Assembly (NCBI RefSeq): GCF_016598595.1
Contig: NZ_CP066786.1
Location: forward strand, 209,501 to 273,500
DNA from: Martelella lutilitoris
GTDB lineage: Bacteria; Pseudomonadota; Alphaproteobacteria; Rhizobiales; Rhizobiaceae
Direction: 5' to 3'
DNA length: 64,000 nt
How positions within the stretch are numbered: the stretch's first letter is position 1; every line of letters starts with the position of its first letter. A model generated the notes under the pieces. It had not been told where the DNA came from. It was given only the letters and a program-made list of their open reading frames with translations, and did not search any database. Below, piece after piece: positions 1 to 12,827 of this stretch. The position numbers were made by a program, and so were the translations under genes.

Positions 1-250
1 TGCCGAGGGCGTAGGCGATCATTTCCAGCGCGTCGTCGAGGGGCACGTCATATTCGAATTCGTCGCGGCTCATCGCGCCGGCACCGAATTTCAGCGTGAT
101 GCGGGCGCGCGCGCCATCGAATATCCGGACGCGGGCGGAGCGGTCTGTTGCGCCGAGCAGATAGGCCTGTTTCAGCCGCACGCCCTTTTCCGCGCCGTCC
201 TTCCAGCCGTCGCCATCAACGAGAAACTTCCGTTCGATTTCCCTGGCCAT
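1..250 (-). CDS. CYTH domain protein (triphosphate tunnel metalloenzyme), 3' end missing
   Basis: The first 83 residues of a CYTH/TTM protein are present; the C-terminus runs off the left edge. The N-terminus MAREIERKFLVDG carries the EIERKF signature in which glutamates coordinate metal and triphosphate in the tunnel. Further basic and acidic strands follow (VRLKQAYLL, RVRIF, RITLKFG, FEYDVPL), matching the alternating charged beta-strands of this fold. Family members hydrolyse inorganic triphosphate or, more rarely, make cAMP or act on thiamine triphosphate; which applies cannot be told from the fragment. Family membership is firm and the substrate is open. It is transcribed away from the aldolase gene. 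Confidence 0.88.
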   Translation of the reverse strand, partial: MAREIERKFLVDGDGWKDGAEKGVRLKQAYLLGATDRSARVRIFDGARARITLKFGAGAMSRDEFEYDVPLDDALEMIAYALG

Positions 251-453
251 GTCGAGCCCTTTTGATGCCCTTCTCGGGGCGAAGCCGCGTTAATCGAGAT
301 CAAACCCCGATGACAGGAATAAGGTCATAACACGGCCACTGTCGCGGGCAATGATTCCAGTCGATTTATAATCCCTTCCGGTCTCGACTTGATGCCTGTG
401 CCGGGGTATTTCAAACGCAGTTCGACAAAAAAGTGCAAAAGGCCAGTGCGACC

Positions 454-1098
454 ATGGATGCAAAAACCCAAAACCTCCTCGATGCCCTTACCGCCCAGCC
501 CGTCGTTCCGGTGCTGATCGTGGAATCCGTCGAACATGCCGTCCCGCTGGCGCGGGCGCTTGTCGAGGGCGGGCTGAAGGCGCTGGAGATCACGCTGCGC
601 ACCGATGCGGCGCTCGACGTCATCAAGGCCATGTCCGAGGAGATCGAAGGCGCGGTCATCGGCGCCGGCACCATCCTTTCGGCGCGCGACTATGCGGCAG
701 CCGAAAAGGCGGGCGCCAAGTTCATCGTCTCGCCCGGCATCAATGGCGATATTCTGGACGCCGCCGATGACAGCGAAGTGCCGCTTCTTCCCGGCACGGC
801 GACGGCCAGCGAAGTGCTGTCGCTTCGCGAGGAAGGCTACCGCGTGATGAAGTTCTTCCCCGCCGAACAGGCTGGCGGCGCGCCCTACCTCAAGGCGCTT
901 TCCTCCCCGCTCGCCGACATCAAATTCTGCCCGACCGGTGGCGTATCGCTCGCCAATGCGCCGGATTACCTGAAGCTGCCCAATGTCATCTGCGTCGGCG
1001 GCTCCTGGGTTGCGCCGAAGGATCTGGTTGCCAGGGGCGACTGGGCTGGCATCAAGAAACTCGCCGAGGATGCCTGCGCGACCCTCGGCAAATACTGA
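454..1098 (+). CDS. eda: KDPG/KHG aldolase
   Basis: Bifunctional 2-dehydro-3-deoxy-6-phosphogluconate / 4-hydroxy-2-oxoglutarate aldolase, which splits KDPG to pyruvate and glyceraldehyde 3-phosphate in the Entner-Doudoroff pathway. Visible family motifs are ALEITLRT (general base Glu), AGTIL, the Schiff-base lysine in VMKFFPAEQ and the phosphate-binding CPTGGVS. An in-frame GTG lies upstream at 433, but the ATG at 454 is preferred: it gives 214 residues, the usual length, and has AAAGG about 11 bases upstream. It stands alone, followed by its own terminator, so it is probably monocistronic. Cytosolic. With glk and pgi in the same window it fits sugar breakdown through the ED route. Confidence 0.93.
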   Translation: MDAKTQNLLDALTAQPVVPVLIVESVEHAVPLARALVEGGLKALEITLRTDAALDVIKAMSEEIEGAVIGAGTILSARDYAAAEKAGAKFIVSPGINGDILDAADDSEVPLLPGTATASEVLSLREEGYRVMKFFPAEQAGGAPYLKALSSPLADIKFCPTGGVSLANAPDYLKLPNVICVGGSWVAPKDLVARGDWAGIKKLAEDACATLGKY

Positions 1099-1113
1099 TC
1101 AAGCAACGGACAA

Positions 1114-1147
1114 GGCGCCCGGCCGGAAGGCGCGGGCGCTTTTTTTC
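1114..1147 (+). terminator. Intrinsic terminator after eda
   Basis: GCGCCCG (1115-1121) pairs with CGGGCGC (1133-1139) and is followed directly by a run of seven T. It lies about 15 bases past the eda stop and well ahead of the GNAT start at 1194. Confidence 0.75.
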
Positions 1148-1193
1148 ACATTCGAAGCCTTGCGGTTTTGCCCGCTTCTCGAGGGAGGCCGTC

Positions 1194-1883
1194 ATGTCCG
1201 ATCTTTCCGGTTTTGTCCCGCGGCTGAGGCCGCAGCCCGTTCATCAGCGCGGCCTTTACGGCACGGTCGAACCTTATGACGAGGGCGAGCACGGCGCGGC
1301 GCTCTGGCAGGCGCTTGGCGGTTCCGCAGACGCCGTCAATGTCCTCCTGCGCTTCTTCCCCCAACCCGATTTTTCCGGCCCTGCCGATTTCTATGCGTGG
1401 CTCGACCAGCAGAACGCCTCGGGCAACTGGGTGACGCGCGTCTTTCGCAGGGCGGGTGACGGGGCGGTCGTCGGCATGGCGAGCTATATGCGCATCGACG
1501 AGGCGAATGGTGCGATCGAGATCGGCTCGGTCGCCCACGGCCCAGCCATGCAACGCTCGCCGATCGCGACAGAGGTGCAGTATCTGATGGCGCGCCACGT
1601 TTTCGACGATCTCGGTTACCGGCGTTATGAGTGGAAATGCAACAGCGAGCATGTCGTCAGCCGGGCGGCGGCGGACCGGCTCGGCTTCACCTTCGAGGGC
1701 ATTTTCCGCAACCACATGGTGGCCAAGGGCAAGAACCGCGATACCGCCTGGTTTTCGATGATCGACAGCGAATGGCCTGCGATCAGGGCCGCTTTCGAGA
1801 CCTGGCTCGCGCCCGCGAATTTCGATGCGGAGGGCCGCCAAGTGCGGGATCTCAAATCCATCAGGGAGGCAAGCAGACCATGA
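1194..1883 (+). CDS. GNAT family N-acetyltransferase (RimJ/RimL type)
   Basis: A 229-residue acetyltransferase of the RimJ/RimL-like GNAT group. The central part shows the expected order: VVGMASYMRID (beta-4), IEIGSVAHGP (beta-5 entry), an ATEVQYLMARHVFDDLGY helix, then RYEWKCNSEHVVSRAAADRLGFTFEG-like sequence split over residues ~144-170, where N-x-x-S-x-x-A-A-x-x-L-G-F is the classic late RimL motif. The target (protein N-terminus, small molecule) cannot be inferred. The start is set by GAGGGAGG five bases before the ATG. Its stop overlaps the next small gene by ATGA, so the two are translationally coupled, and the SAHH-like gene follows in the same direction. Confidence 0.85.
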   Translation: MSDLSGFVPRLRPQPVHQRGLYGTVEPYDEGEHGAALWQALGGSADAVNVLLRFFPQPDFSGPADFYAWLDQQNASGNWVTRVFRRAGDGAVVGMASYMRIDEANGAIEIGSVAHGPAMQRSPIATEVQYLMARHVFDDLGYRRYEWKCNSEHVVSRAAADRLGFTFEGIFRNHMVAKGKNRDTAWFSMIDSEWPAIRAAFETWLAPANFDAEGRQVRDLKSIREASRP

Positions 1884-2089
1884 GCGAGCAGACCAGCCGT
1901 TCGACCATCATCGCGGCGGCGATCATCTTCGGCGGACTTCTGATCGGCGGCTATTTTCTGCCGGACATCATCAACTATGTCGCGCTGTTTTCGCCATGGC
2001 TTGCGATCGGCGTCGGCATACTGTTCGTTCTGGCTGTCTTTGTCATTTTCTGGCTGAGAGGCCGTTACCAGCGCCGCCATGGACGCTGA
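1880..2089 (+). CDS. Small two-helix membrane protein
   Basis: A 69-residue protein whose ATG overlaps the TGA of the acetyltransferase gene (ATGA). Residues ~9-26 and ~38-59 are strongly hydrophobic (STIIAAAIIFGGLLIGG; WLAIGVGILFVLAVFVIFW), with a basic tail GRYQRRHGR, predicting two transmembrane helices and a cytoplasmic C-terminus. The ribosome-binding sequence AGGGAGG sits about 12 bases upstream. No family is recognised. Translational coupling and hydropathy support it as a real gene; its role is unknown. A longer frame entering from 1631 is only a shadow of the acetyltransferase. Confidence 0.7.
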   Translation: MSEQTSRSTIIAAAIIFGGLLIGGYFLPDIINYVALFSPWLAIGVGILFVLAVFVIFWLRGRYQRRHGR

Positions 2090-2113
2090 CCGCAGATTTT
2101 CCGGCAGGAGCCT

Positions 2114-3232
2114 ATGACAATGACCGAGATCACACCCGCCTGGGCCAGGGCGCAGATGCCGCGCGTTGTCCGCGCCGTTTCCCACCTGCCGGACATGTCC
2201 GGCGTCAGGCTTGCCATGAGCATGCATCTCGACATGAAGATGCTGCCGCTGGTGGAAGGGCTTGCCGGGCGCGGCGCGGCGCTCTTCATCACCACCTGCA
2301 ATCCGGCGACAGTGCGCAACGAGGTGGTCGACGCGATGCGGGCGGCGGGCGCACGGGTCGATGCCTTCAAGGACATGCCGGAGGACGACTGGCAGCGGGC
2401 GATCGAGAATGGTCTCGACTGGGCGCCGACGCATCTCTGCGAGATGGGTTCGGACTATACCCATTTTCTTCTGTCGCGCGGTCTGGAATGGCCCGATGTG
2501 AAGGCAGGGCTGGAGGCGACGGGCTCCGGCATCAGCCGGCTTCAGGGCGAGCTTCCGCCCTGGCCGATCTTCAATTGGGACGATCTGCCGGTAAAGGAGG
2601 GCCTTCACAATCGCCACATGGTGGGTCTCACCACCTGGAACGCCTTCTTCACCCGCACGCTGTTGAGCCTGCATGAAAAGAATGTGCTGGTCGTCGGCTA
2701 TGGCTCGGTCGGCCAAGGGCTTGCGGCCAGCGCCCGCGCTTTCGGCGGCACGGTGATGGTGGCCGAGATCGACCCCGCCCGCCTTCTGCAGGCGCGCTAT
2801 GACGGCTGGCGGACCGGCAGCGTCGCCGAACTCGCGCCCGAGGCCGATGTCATCGTCACGGGCACCGGCGGCCATCACGTCCTGCCCTTCGAGGTCATCG
2901 AGCAGCTGAGAGACGGCTGTTTCCTCCTGAATTCCGGCCATCGCATTGACGAGATCGAGCTGTCGCCGCTTCTGGCGCGCCCGAGCGAACAGGCGCTGCC
3001 GGCCGTCACCACCCACTGGCTTTCATCCGGCAACCGCGTTCATCTCTTCGTCGGCGGCGCCATGGCCAACCTGACGGGCGGGGAGGGCGACAGCCTCAAT
3101 GCCTTCGACATGACGCTCGCGGTGATGGCCGAGGGCATCGGCCACATCGTCGGTGAAGGCGAGGCGGCTCGGCAGGGCGTTCATCTCCTGCCGCGCGCCG
3201 TCTGGGAGCGCGCCTGCCCCGATCCGGCCTGA
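2114..3232 (+). CDS. Divergent S-adenosylhomocysteine hydrolase-like protein
   Basis: A 372-residue relative of adenosylhomocysteinase, about 60-90 residues shorter than the true enzyme. The N-terminal part has an SAHH-like MSMHLDMKMLPLVEGL segment and FITTCNPATVRNEV. The C-terminal half has the NAD-binding loop VLVVGYGSVGQGLA, the acidic strand end VMVAEIDP, TGTGGHHVL and NSGHRIDEIEL, all aligning with SAHH. In the active-site block corresponding to K-x-K-F-D-N the protein reads KEGLHNRH: the lysine and asparagine are kept but the aspartate position is histidine. So the fold and NAD site look intact, while normal SAH hydrolysis is doubtful. RBS AGGAG precedes the ATG; a second ATG at 2120 is possible. 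Confidence 0.75.
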   Translation: MTMTEITPAWARAQMPRVVRAVSHLPDMSGVRLAMSMHLDMKMLPLVEGLAGRGAALFITTCNPATVRNEVVDAMRAAGARVDAFKDMPEDDWQRAIENGLDWAPTHLCEMGSDYTHFLLSRGLEWPDVKAGLEATGSGISRLQGELPPWPIFNWDDLPVKEGLHNRHMVGLTTWNAFFTRTLLSLHEKNVLVVGYGSVGQGLAASARAFGGTVMVAEIDPARLLQARYDGWRTGSVAELAPEADVIVTGTGGHHVLPFEVIEQLRDGCFLLNSGHRIDEIELSPLLARPSEQALPAVTTHWLSSGNRVHLFVGGAMANLTGGEGDSLNAFDMTLAVMAEGIGHIVGEGEAARQGVHLLPRAVWERACPDPA

Positions 3233-3508
3233 AAGCTCTCTGGAAACCGCCGGGCCGGATCTTCGGTCCATGTCCCGGCGTGATAGCGCGTGAGCCGTCT
3301 TCGCCGGAATTCGCGCGATGGTTAATCTTCAAGGGGTTGGTATCCGGCGCGGCAGACCGCAAATCCGTCGTGTCTGGCCGTATCCTCTTGAGGTGCGTCG
3401 AAGACGGGCGCCATCGCGCCGGTCGAAAGATGGTATGCGGCGACGGAGAATCGAAGCGGAGAGCCGCCAGACAGGCGCGCAAATGCGTTCAGAAGCTTCA
3501 AAGAGCGC

Positions 3509-3538
3509 CTTGCAGAGCCATTTGGCGCTCATTATATA
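3509..3538 (+). promoter_or_regulatory. Candidate dnaK promoter
   Basis: TTGCAG (3510-3515), a 17-base spacer, then TATATA (3533-3538) forms a good vegetative promoter about 110 bases before dnaK. The same site reads CTTGCA then CATTATAT, close to the alphaproteobacterial heat-shock sigma (RpoH) pattern of CTTG plus a C-rich or CAT -10 element, so it may serve both. The rest of the 418-base gap (3233-3508, 3539-3632) holds no gene or motif that I can support. Confidence 0.5.
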
Positions 3539-3650
3539 GCGCTCACAACGGCGTTATCGCCGCTAAAATCAAATCAAGACCATAGCTCAAGGGGCCGTCA
3601 CAGAATGCCTGAAGGGTTCGGATGGCCTGCTTAAAAGGAGACACGCGAAA

Positions 3651-5576
<1,926 letters not shown>

Positions 5577-5613
5577 TCTGAGCGTCGCTCCCGATCATTC
5601 CTGAAACCAAACA

Positions 5614-5638
5614 TCCGGCCGTCGCTTCGGCGGCCGGA
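5614..5638 (+). other. Hairpin between dnaK and dnaJ
   Basis: TCCGGCCG (5614-5621) pairs perfectly with CGGCCGGA (5631-5638) around a nine-base loop. No T run follows, so it is not a good terminator; it may cap or stabilise the dnaK message and lower dnaJ expression. The structure is seen in sequence and the role is inferred. Confidence 0.5.
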
Positions 5639-5667
5639 AAACTCTGTTCAAGAGGTTGGCAGACTCC

Positions 5668-6810
5668 ATGGCAAAAGCGGACTATTACGAGACACTCGGC
5701 GTCAGCCGTTCGGTTGACGAAAAGGAGCTCAAGAGCGCCTTCCGCAAACTTGCGATGAAGTACCATCCGGACCGCAACCCGGATAACAGCGAAGCCGAGA
5801 AGAAGTTCAAGGAAATCAACGAGGCCTATGAAACGCTGAAGGACCCGCAGAAGCGTGCCGCCTATGACCGTTTCGGCCATGCCGCCTTCGAGAATGGCGG
5901 ACCGGGCGCCGGCGGCTTCGGCGCAGCCGGCGGTTTCGGCGGTGCAGGCGGCTTCTCCGATATCTTCGAGGACATTTTTGGCGAAATGATGGGCGGCGCC
6001 CGTGGTCGTCGCTCCTCCGGCGGACGCGAGCGCGGGGCGGACCTTCGCTACAATATGGAAATCACCCTCGAAGAAAGCTTCGAGGGCAAGACGGCGCAGA
6101 TCAGGGTTCCGACCTCCGTGGTCTGCGACGAATGCACGGGGTCCGGCGCCAAGCCCGGTTCCTCGCCAACGACGTGTTCGACCTGCCACGGTTCCGGCCG
6201 GGTGCGTGCGGCACAGGGCTTTTTCTCCGTGGAGCGCACCTGCCCGACCTGTCACGGCCGCGGCGAGACGATTTCCGATCCTTGCCCGAAATGTCGCGGC
6301 GAGGGCCGCACAGTCGAGGAGCGTTCGCTTTCGGTCAATATACCCGCCGGCATCGAGGACGGCACCCGCATCCGCCTTCAGGGCGAGGGCGAGGCCGGAC
6401 TGCGCGGCGGACCTTCGGGCGACCTCTACATCTTCCTCTCGGTGAAGCCGCACCCCTTCTTCCAGCGCGACGGGGCGGACCTGCATTGCTCCGTGCCGAT
6501 CTCCATGACCCAGGCGGCGCTTGGCGGCAAGTTCGAGGTGACCACGCTGGACGGTACCAAGTCACGCGTCTCGGTTCCCGAAGGCACCCAGACCGGCAAG
6601 CAGTTCCGCCTGAAGGGCAAGGGTATGCCGGTGCTCCGCTCCTCGCACAAGGGCGACCTCTATATCCAGGTGCGCGTCGAGACCCCGCAGAAACTGACGC
6701 GCCGCCAGCGCGAGCTGCTGCAGGAATTCGACGAACTCTCCTCCAACGAGAACAATCCGGAATCCAACGGCTTCTTCGCCCGGATGAAGGAGTTTTTCGG
6801 GACGGAGTGA
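5668..6810 (+). CDS. dnaJ: Co-chaperone DnaJ (Hsp40)
   Basis: A type I J-protein of 380 residues that stimulates DnaK ATPase activity and presents clients. J domain with the HPD tripeptide in KYHPDRNPD (~residue 32), then a G/F-rich region ([19 protein letters not shown], ~75-95) and four zinc-binding repeats: [24 protein letters not shown] and CPKCRGEG (~148-215). A C-terminal client-binding domain completes it. A TTG at 5656 would add four residues; the ATG at 5668 giving [12 protein letters not shown] is the usual start. It lies downstream of dnaK in the same operon and ends at a clear terminator. Confidence 0.98.
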   Translation: MAKADYYETLGVSRSVDEKELKSAFRKLAMKYHPDRNPDNSEAEKKFKEINEAYETLKDPQKRAAYDRFGHAAFENGGPGAGGFGAAGGFGGAGGFSDIFEDIFGEMMGGARGRRSSGGRERGADLRYNMEITLEESFEGKTAQIRVPTSVVCDECTGSGAKPGSSPTTCSTCHGSGRVRAAQGFFSVERTCPTCHGRGETISDPCPKCRGEGRTVEERSLSVNIPAGIEDGTRIRLQGEGEAGLRGGPSGDLYIFLSVKPHPFFQRDGADLHCSVPISMTQAALGGKFEVTTLDGTKSRVSVPEGTQTGKQFRLKGKGMPVLRSSHKGDLYIQVRVETPQKLTRRQRELLQEFDELSSNENNPESNGFFARMKEFFGTE

Positions 6811-6836
6811 GCGGCCTGAAAGGTCTCAATGCACTG

Positions 6837-6866
6837 AAAGCGTCGGGTTTTGCTCGACGCTTTTTT
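6837..6866 (+). terminator. Intrinsic terminator after dnaJ
   Basis: AAAGCGTCG (6837-6845) pairs with CGACGCTTT (6855-6863), merging into TTTTTT (6861-6866). It ends the dnaK-dnaJ transcript before recF. Confidence 0.85.
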
Positions 6867-7007
6867 GGTTTGTGCTCTCTCCTGTCCCGTCGTCCCGGTT
6901 CAAGTCCGCAATGACGGAGGAAGAGCGGCCCGGAGACCGGATATGTGGTCTTTCACCGCCGGCGCTTTTGGCCCATAACGAGCGAACCGATTTGAACAGA
7001 AGCCGCC

Positions 7008-8132
7008 ATGCTGCCCTCGATCTTCCTCACCGCGCTGAAGCTTACCGATTTCCGCAATTATCCGCAGGCATCGCTCGCTCTGGATGGACGGCACGTGGTG
7101 CTGGCGGGCAATAATGGTTCCGGCAAGACCAATCTTCTGGAGGCCGTTTCATTCCTTTCGCCTGGGCGCGGCATGCGGCGGGCTTCCTATGCGCAGGTTG
7201 TTCGCAAGGGCGCCGAAGCTGGCTTTACTGTTTTCTCTGAGCTGGAGGGCATGGAAGGCAGCGTCGCCATCGGCACGGGAACGGATGGCGCGGACGGGAC
7301 CGGCCGCAGGGTGCGCATCAACGGCACGCAAGCGGCCTCCGGCGACGAACTGCTCGACCATGTCCGCGTGATCTGGCTGACGCCGGCCATGGACGGGCTT
7401 TTCACCGGACCGGCGGGGGATCGCCGGCGGTTTCTCGACCGGATGGTGCTGTCGATCGATCCGGCGCATGGCCGCCGCGTCGCCGATTTCGAGCGCGCCA
7501 TGCGCTCGCGCAACCGGCTCTTGTCCGAGCGGCGGATGGAGCCCGCATGGCTTTCGGGCCTTGAGGAGCAGATGGCCGGGCTCGGCGTTGCCATGGCGCT
7601 GGCGCGGCGCGAATTGCTGTCGCTTCTTTCCGGGCTGATTGCCGAAAGCGAGGCCGGTTCGCCCTTTCCCGCACCCGAGATCGCGCTTGCCGGCTTCTTC
7701 GCCGACGCGGCGGATGCGCCGGCAATCGATCTGGAGGACCGTTACCGGGCGATGCTGGAGGAGGAACGCTTTCGCGATGCAGCAGCCGGACGCACGCTGG
7801 AAGGCCCGCACCGCAGTGAGATGGCGGTGCGCCATGCGCAGAAGGAGATGGACGCCGCACTTTGCTCGACGGGCGAGCAGAAGGCGCTGCTGCTCGGCCT
7901 TGTGCTGGCGCATGCGCGGCTGACGCGGCGGATCAGCGGTTACCCGCCGGTGATGCTGTTTGATGAGGTCGCCGCCCATCTGGATGAGGGGCGGCGCGCT
8001 GCCCTTTTCGCCCGCATTGCCGAAATCGGCGGCCAGGCCTTCATGACAGGGACTGACCGCTCGCTGTTTTCAGCGCTCGGCGATGACGGCCAGTTCTTCA
8101 ACGTGTCTGACGGCAAAATTCGCGCCGACTGA
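7008..8132 (+). CDS. recF: DNA replication/repair protein RecF
   Basis: A 374-residue SMC-like ATPase that helps load RecA at single-strand gaps through the RecFOR pathway. Walker A is GNNGSGKTNLLEAV (~residues 32-45), the DFRNY segment typical of RecF is near the N-terminus (KLTDFRNYPQASL), the ABC-like signature region GEQKALLLGLVLAHA lies at ~290, and Walker B MLFDEVAAHLDEGRR at ~318. No long coiled coil is present, as expected for RecF. The start ATG has only a weak RBS (GAAGCC). It is separated from dnaJ by a terminator and is probably transcribed alone; replication genes that often neighbour recF are absent here. Confidence 0.95.
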   Translation: MLPSIFLTALKLTDFRNYPQASLALDGRHVVLAGNNGSGKTNLLEAVSFLSPGRGMRRASYAQVVRKGAEAGFTVFSELEGMEGSVAIGTGTDGADGTGRRVRINGTQAASGDELLDHVRVIWLTPAMDGLFTGPAGDRRRFLDRMVLSIDPAHGRRVADFERAMRSRNRLLSERRMEPAWLSGLEEQMAGLGVAMALARRELLSLLSGLIAESEAGSPFPAPEIALAGFFADAADAPAIDLEDRYRAMLEEERFRDAAAGRTLEGPHRSEMAVRHAQKEMDAALCSTGEQKALLLGLVLAHARLTRRISGYPPVMLFDEVAAHLDEGRRAALFARIAEIGGQAFMTGTDRSLFSALGDDGQFFNVSDGKIRAD

Positions 8133-8140
8133 GATGCCCC

Positions 8141-8344
8141 TCAGTAATGCGGCGGCTTGGTGACGGCGGGCCGTTCGCCGGCGCTTTCCTCAAGCTCGAG
8201 AAAGCGGTCGGTCAGAAGTTCGAACTTTTTCTCGAGCCCCTCGATCATTTTCCACTGTTGAGCCACCTGGTCGGACAGCTCGTCAATGGTCTTGGTCTGG
8301 TAGGCGACGGTTTCTTCAAGACGGACAATGCGCTCTTCAGTCAT
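8141..8344 (-). CDS. slyX: SlyX family protein
   Basis: A 67-residue coiled-coil protein: MTEERIVRLEETVAYQTKTI onwards is a regular heptad helix, and the chain ends in PPHY, the SlyX family hallmark. Function in the family is unknown. The open frame extends upstream to 8383, but GGAGG six bases before the ATG at 8344 fixes this start. It converges on recF, their stops being only eight bases apart. Confidence 0.87.
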   Translation of the reverse strand: MTEERIVRLEETVAYQTKTIDELSDQVAQQWKMIEGLEKKFELLTDRFLELEESAGERPAVTKPPHY

Positions 8345-8429
8345 ATCAGCCTCCATGTTTTCCGGGGTTATGCGGCGCTTCATTGCCAGCGCATGGTTGC
8401 GAGGTAGGAATGTTTGCCGTCCCTGTCAA

Positions 8430-8461
8430 CAAAGCAAAGGCGGCTCCATGCGGAGCCGCCT
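8430..8461 (-). terminator. Intrinsic terminator after nrdF
   Basis: Perfect ten-base stem AGGCGGCTCC (8438-8447) / GGAGCCGCCT (8452-8461) with loop ATGC. On the minus strand it is followed by TTTGCTTTG. It marks the end of the nrdHIEF transcript, 28 bases past the nrdF stop. Confidence 0.8.
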
Positions 8462-8488
8462 CTGGTCATGCGGATGGTCTGCAAGCGA

Positions 8489-11691
<3,203 letters not shown>

Positions 11692-11693
11692 CC

Positions 11694-12095
11694 TCAATTC
11701 TGCCGTTTCCAAAACTCTTCCAGTCCCTGTCTGACGTTGATGACATCCTCTTCCGTCCCGAGCAGTTCGAAACGATAGAGGTACGGTACCTTGCATTTCG
11801 CGGAGATGATGTCGCCGGCAATGCCGTAGGTCTCTCCGAAATTCGTGTTTCCGGAAGCGATGACGCCGCGGATCAGCGCCCTGTTCTCCGGATTGTTGAG
11901 GAAGCGGATGACCGGCTTCGGCACTGCGCCGCGTCCGTCGCCGCCGGCATAGGTCGGCACGACGAGGACATAGGGCGCATCCACCGTTTCCGTATCCCCC
12001 TGGGGGCCGAGGCGTCTTGCCTCAAGCCCGGTCTTGGTCACGAAACGGTGCGTATTGCCCGTGGCGCTGGAATAATAGACGAGCATGCCCGTCAT
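11694..12095 (-). CDS. nrdI: Flavodoxin-like NrdI, activator of NrdF
   Basis: A 133-residue FMN protein that supplies the oxidant for assembling the manganese-tyrosyl cofactor of NrdF. The FMN phosphate loop is [13 protein letters not shown] (~residues 7-19). Other typical segments are [19 protein letters not shown] (~43-61) and [15 protein letters not shown] (~77-91). It sits between nrdH and nrdE, with its stop two bases from the nrdE start, implying coupling. Its presence shows that the RNR is oxygen-dependent and probably manganese-loaded in vivo. Confidence 0.96.
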   Translation of the reverse strand: MTGMLVYYSSATGNTHRFVTKTGLEARRLGPQGDTETVDAPYVLVVPTYAGGDGRGAVPKPVIRFLNNPENRALIRGVIASGNTNFGETYGIAGDIISAKCKVPYLYRFELLGTEEDVINVRQGLEEFWKRQN

Positions 12096-12115
12096 CCCTT
12101 TCCCTCTTCACCAGC

Positions 12116-12200
12116 ACGGCGCGTCCTTCGACGCGCCGTCTTGTCCTTGCTGCGCCCGCCGCGTCTTGCCGCGCGGGCGCGCGCCGGCCCTCGGGCCGGC
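12116..12200 (-). repeat. Three consecutive hairpins between nrdH and nrdI
   Basis: Stem 1: ACGGCGCGTC (12116-12125) / GACGCGCCGT (12130-12139), perfect, loop CTTC. Stem 2: GCGCCCGC (12152-12159) / GCGGGCGC (12173-12180), extendable inward with one mismatch. Stem 3: GCCGGCCC (12183-12190) / GGGCCGGC (12193-12200). They fill most of the 114 bases separating nrdH from nrdI, whereas the other operon joints are nearly overlapping. No T runs accompany them. A role in message processing or in raising nrdH over nrdIEF expression is inferred; a repeat-element origin is also possible. Confidence 0.65.
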
Positions 12201-12209
12201 ATCACACGG

Positions 12210-12431
12210 TCAGGCGAGGGTGCCGATCATGTCCGGGCGGAAGCCAGACCAGTGCTGTTCGCCGGCAACGACGACGGGCACCTGGCGATAGCCCATGCCG
12301 ACGACATGGTCATAGGCTTCGTTGTCCACCGACACGTCGACGACTTCATAGTCGAGGCCCTTGCGCTCGAGCGCGCGGGTTGTCGCATTGCACTGCACGC
12401 AAGCCGGTTTGGAGTAGACAGTGATCTTCAT
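12210..12431 (-). CDS. nrdH: Glutaredoxin-like NrdH
   Basis: A 73-residue redoxin that re-reduces NrdE, taking electrons from thioredoxin reductase. The redox motif CVQC is at residues 11-14, followed by NATTRALERKGLDYE; the cis-proline loop is RQVPVVV (~49-55), and the NrdH-specific WSGFRPD motif (~61-67) is near the C-terminus. The start is the ATG at 12431 with AGGATAACG just ahead. The reading frame remains open upstream through a terminator-like hairpin to an ATG at 12647, which is noted separately and not taken as the start. First gene of nrdHIEF. Confidence 0.95.
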   Translation of the reverse strand: MKITVYSKPACVQCNATTRALERKGLDYEVVDVSVDNEAYDHVVGMGYRQVPVVVAGEQHWSGFRPDMIGTLA

Positions 12432-12458
12432 CGTTATCCTCGCATAATCATTGTTCTC

Positions 12459-12489
12459 AAAAAGCGCCGGCGATGTGACCGGCGCTTTT
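12459..12489 (-). terminator. Terminator-like hairpin in the nrdH leader
   Basis: AAAAGCGCCGG (12460-12470) pairs with CCGGCGCTTTT (12479-12489) around an eight-base loop; on the minus strand the hairpin leads into TTTTTGAG, and it is symmetrical enough to work on either strand. It lies only about 28 bases before the nrdH start and downstream of the putative NrdR-controlled promoter, so it could be an attenuator or the end of a separate leader RNA. Position and structure are seen; the function is inferred. Confidence 0.7.
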
Positions 12490-12780
12490 CCGCGCATCTT
12501 GCGGAGCCGGCCATGTTGATCATCAACAGGTTCCGCTCCGGACCGGACCATTGCCGGCCGAAAGCCGGGGAAAGCGCGGCGGTTGCAAGTCGTCACCGCC
12601 ATTCTCTCTCTCAACAGTCTCCTCGAACGCATTGACCGGACTGGCATTTTTCCTCCCCAGAAGTCGGCACGGCGCGCGCTGTCCACGGGGAACATCACTT
12701 CGGCACATGCTTATGAGGACTCAAAACCTTGAAGACCGGACGCCGCTGACGCATCAGCTTGATTCGATAGAATCACCATA

Positions 12781-12827
12781 ACACAATATCTGCGAACTGA
12801 AATGCCCGAACTCACCATATATAGTGT
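12781..12827 (-). promoter_or_regulatory. Pair of NrdR-box-like operators
   Basis: The NrdR consensus is ACACWATATATWGTGT. TCACCATATATAGTGT (12812-12827) matches 14 of 16 positions and ACACAATATCTGCGAA (12781-12796) matches 10, with the whole left half site intact. Their spacing is 31 bases, three helical turns, as is typical for paired NrdR boxes. They lie about 350 bases before nrdH, implying repression of nrdHIEF by NrdR from a distal promoter. Confidence 0.7.

Noticed and set aside
12210..12647. Longer NrdH starting at ATG 12647
   Set aside because: The extra ~72 residues lack similarity to NrdH and read through a terminator-like hairpin; the start at 12431 gives the normal protein. Kept only as a leader observation.
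12432..12780. Cobalamin riboswitch before nrdHIEF
   Set aside because: I searched the minus-strand leader for the B12 box and GCCACTG element and found neither in the right order.
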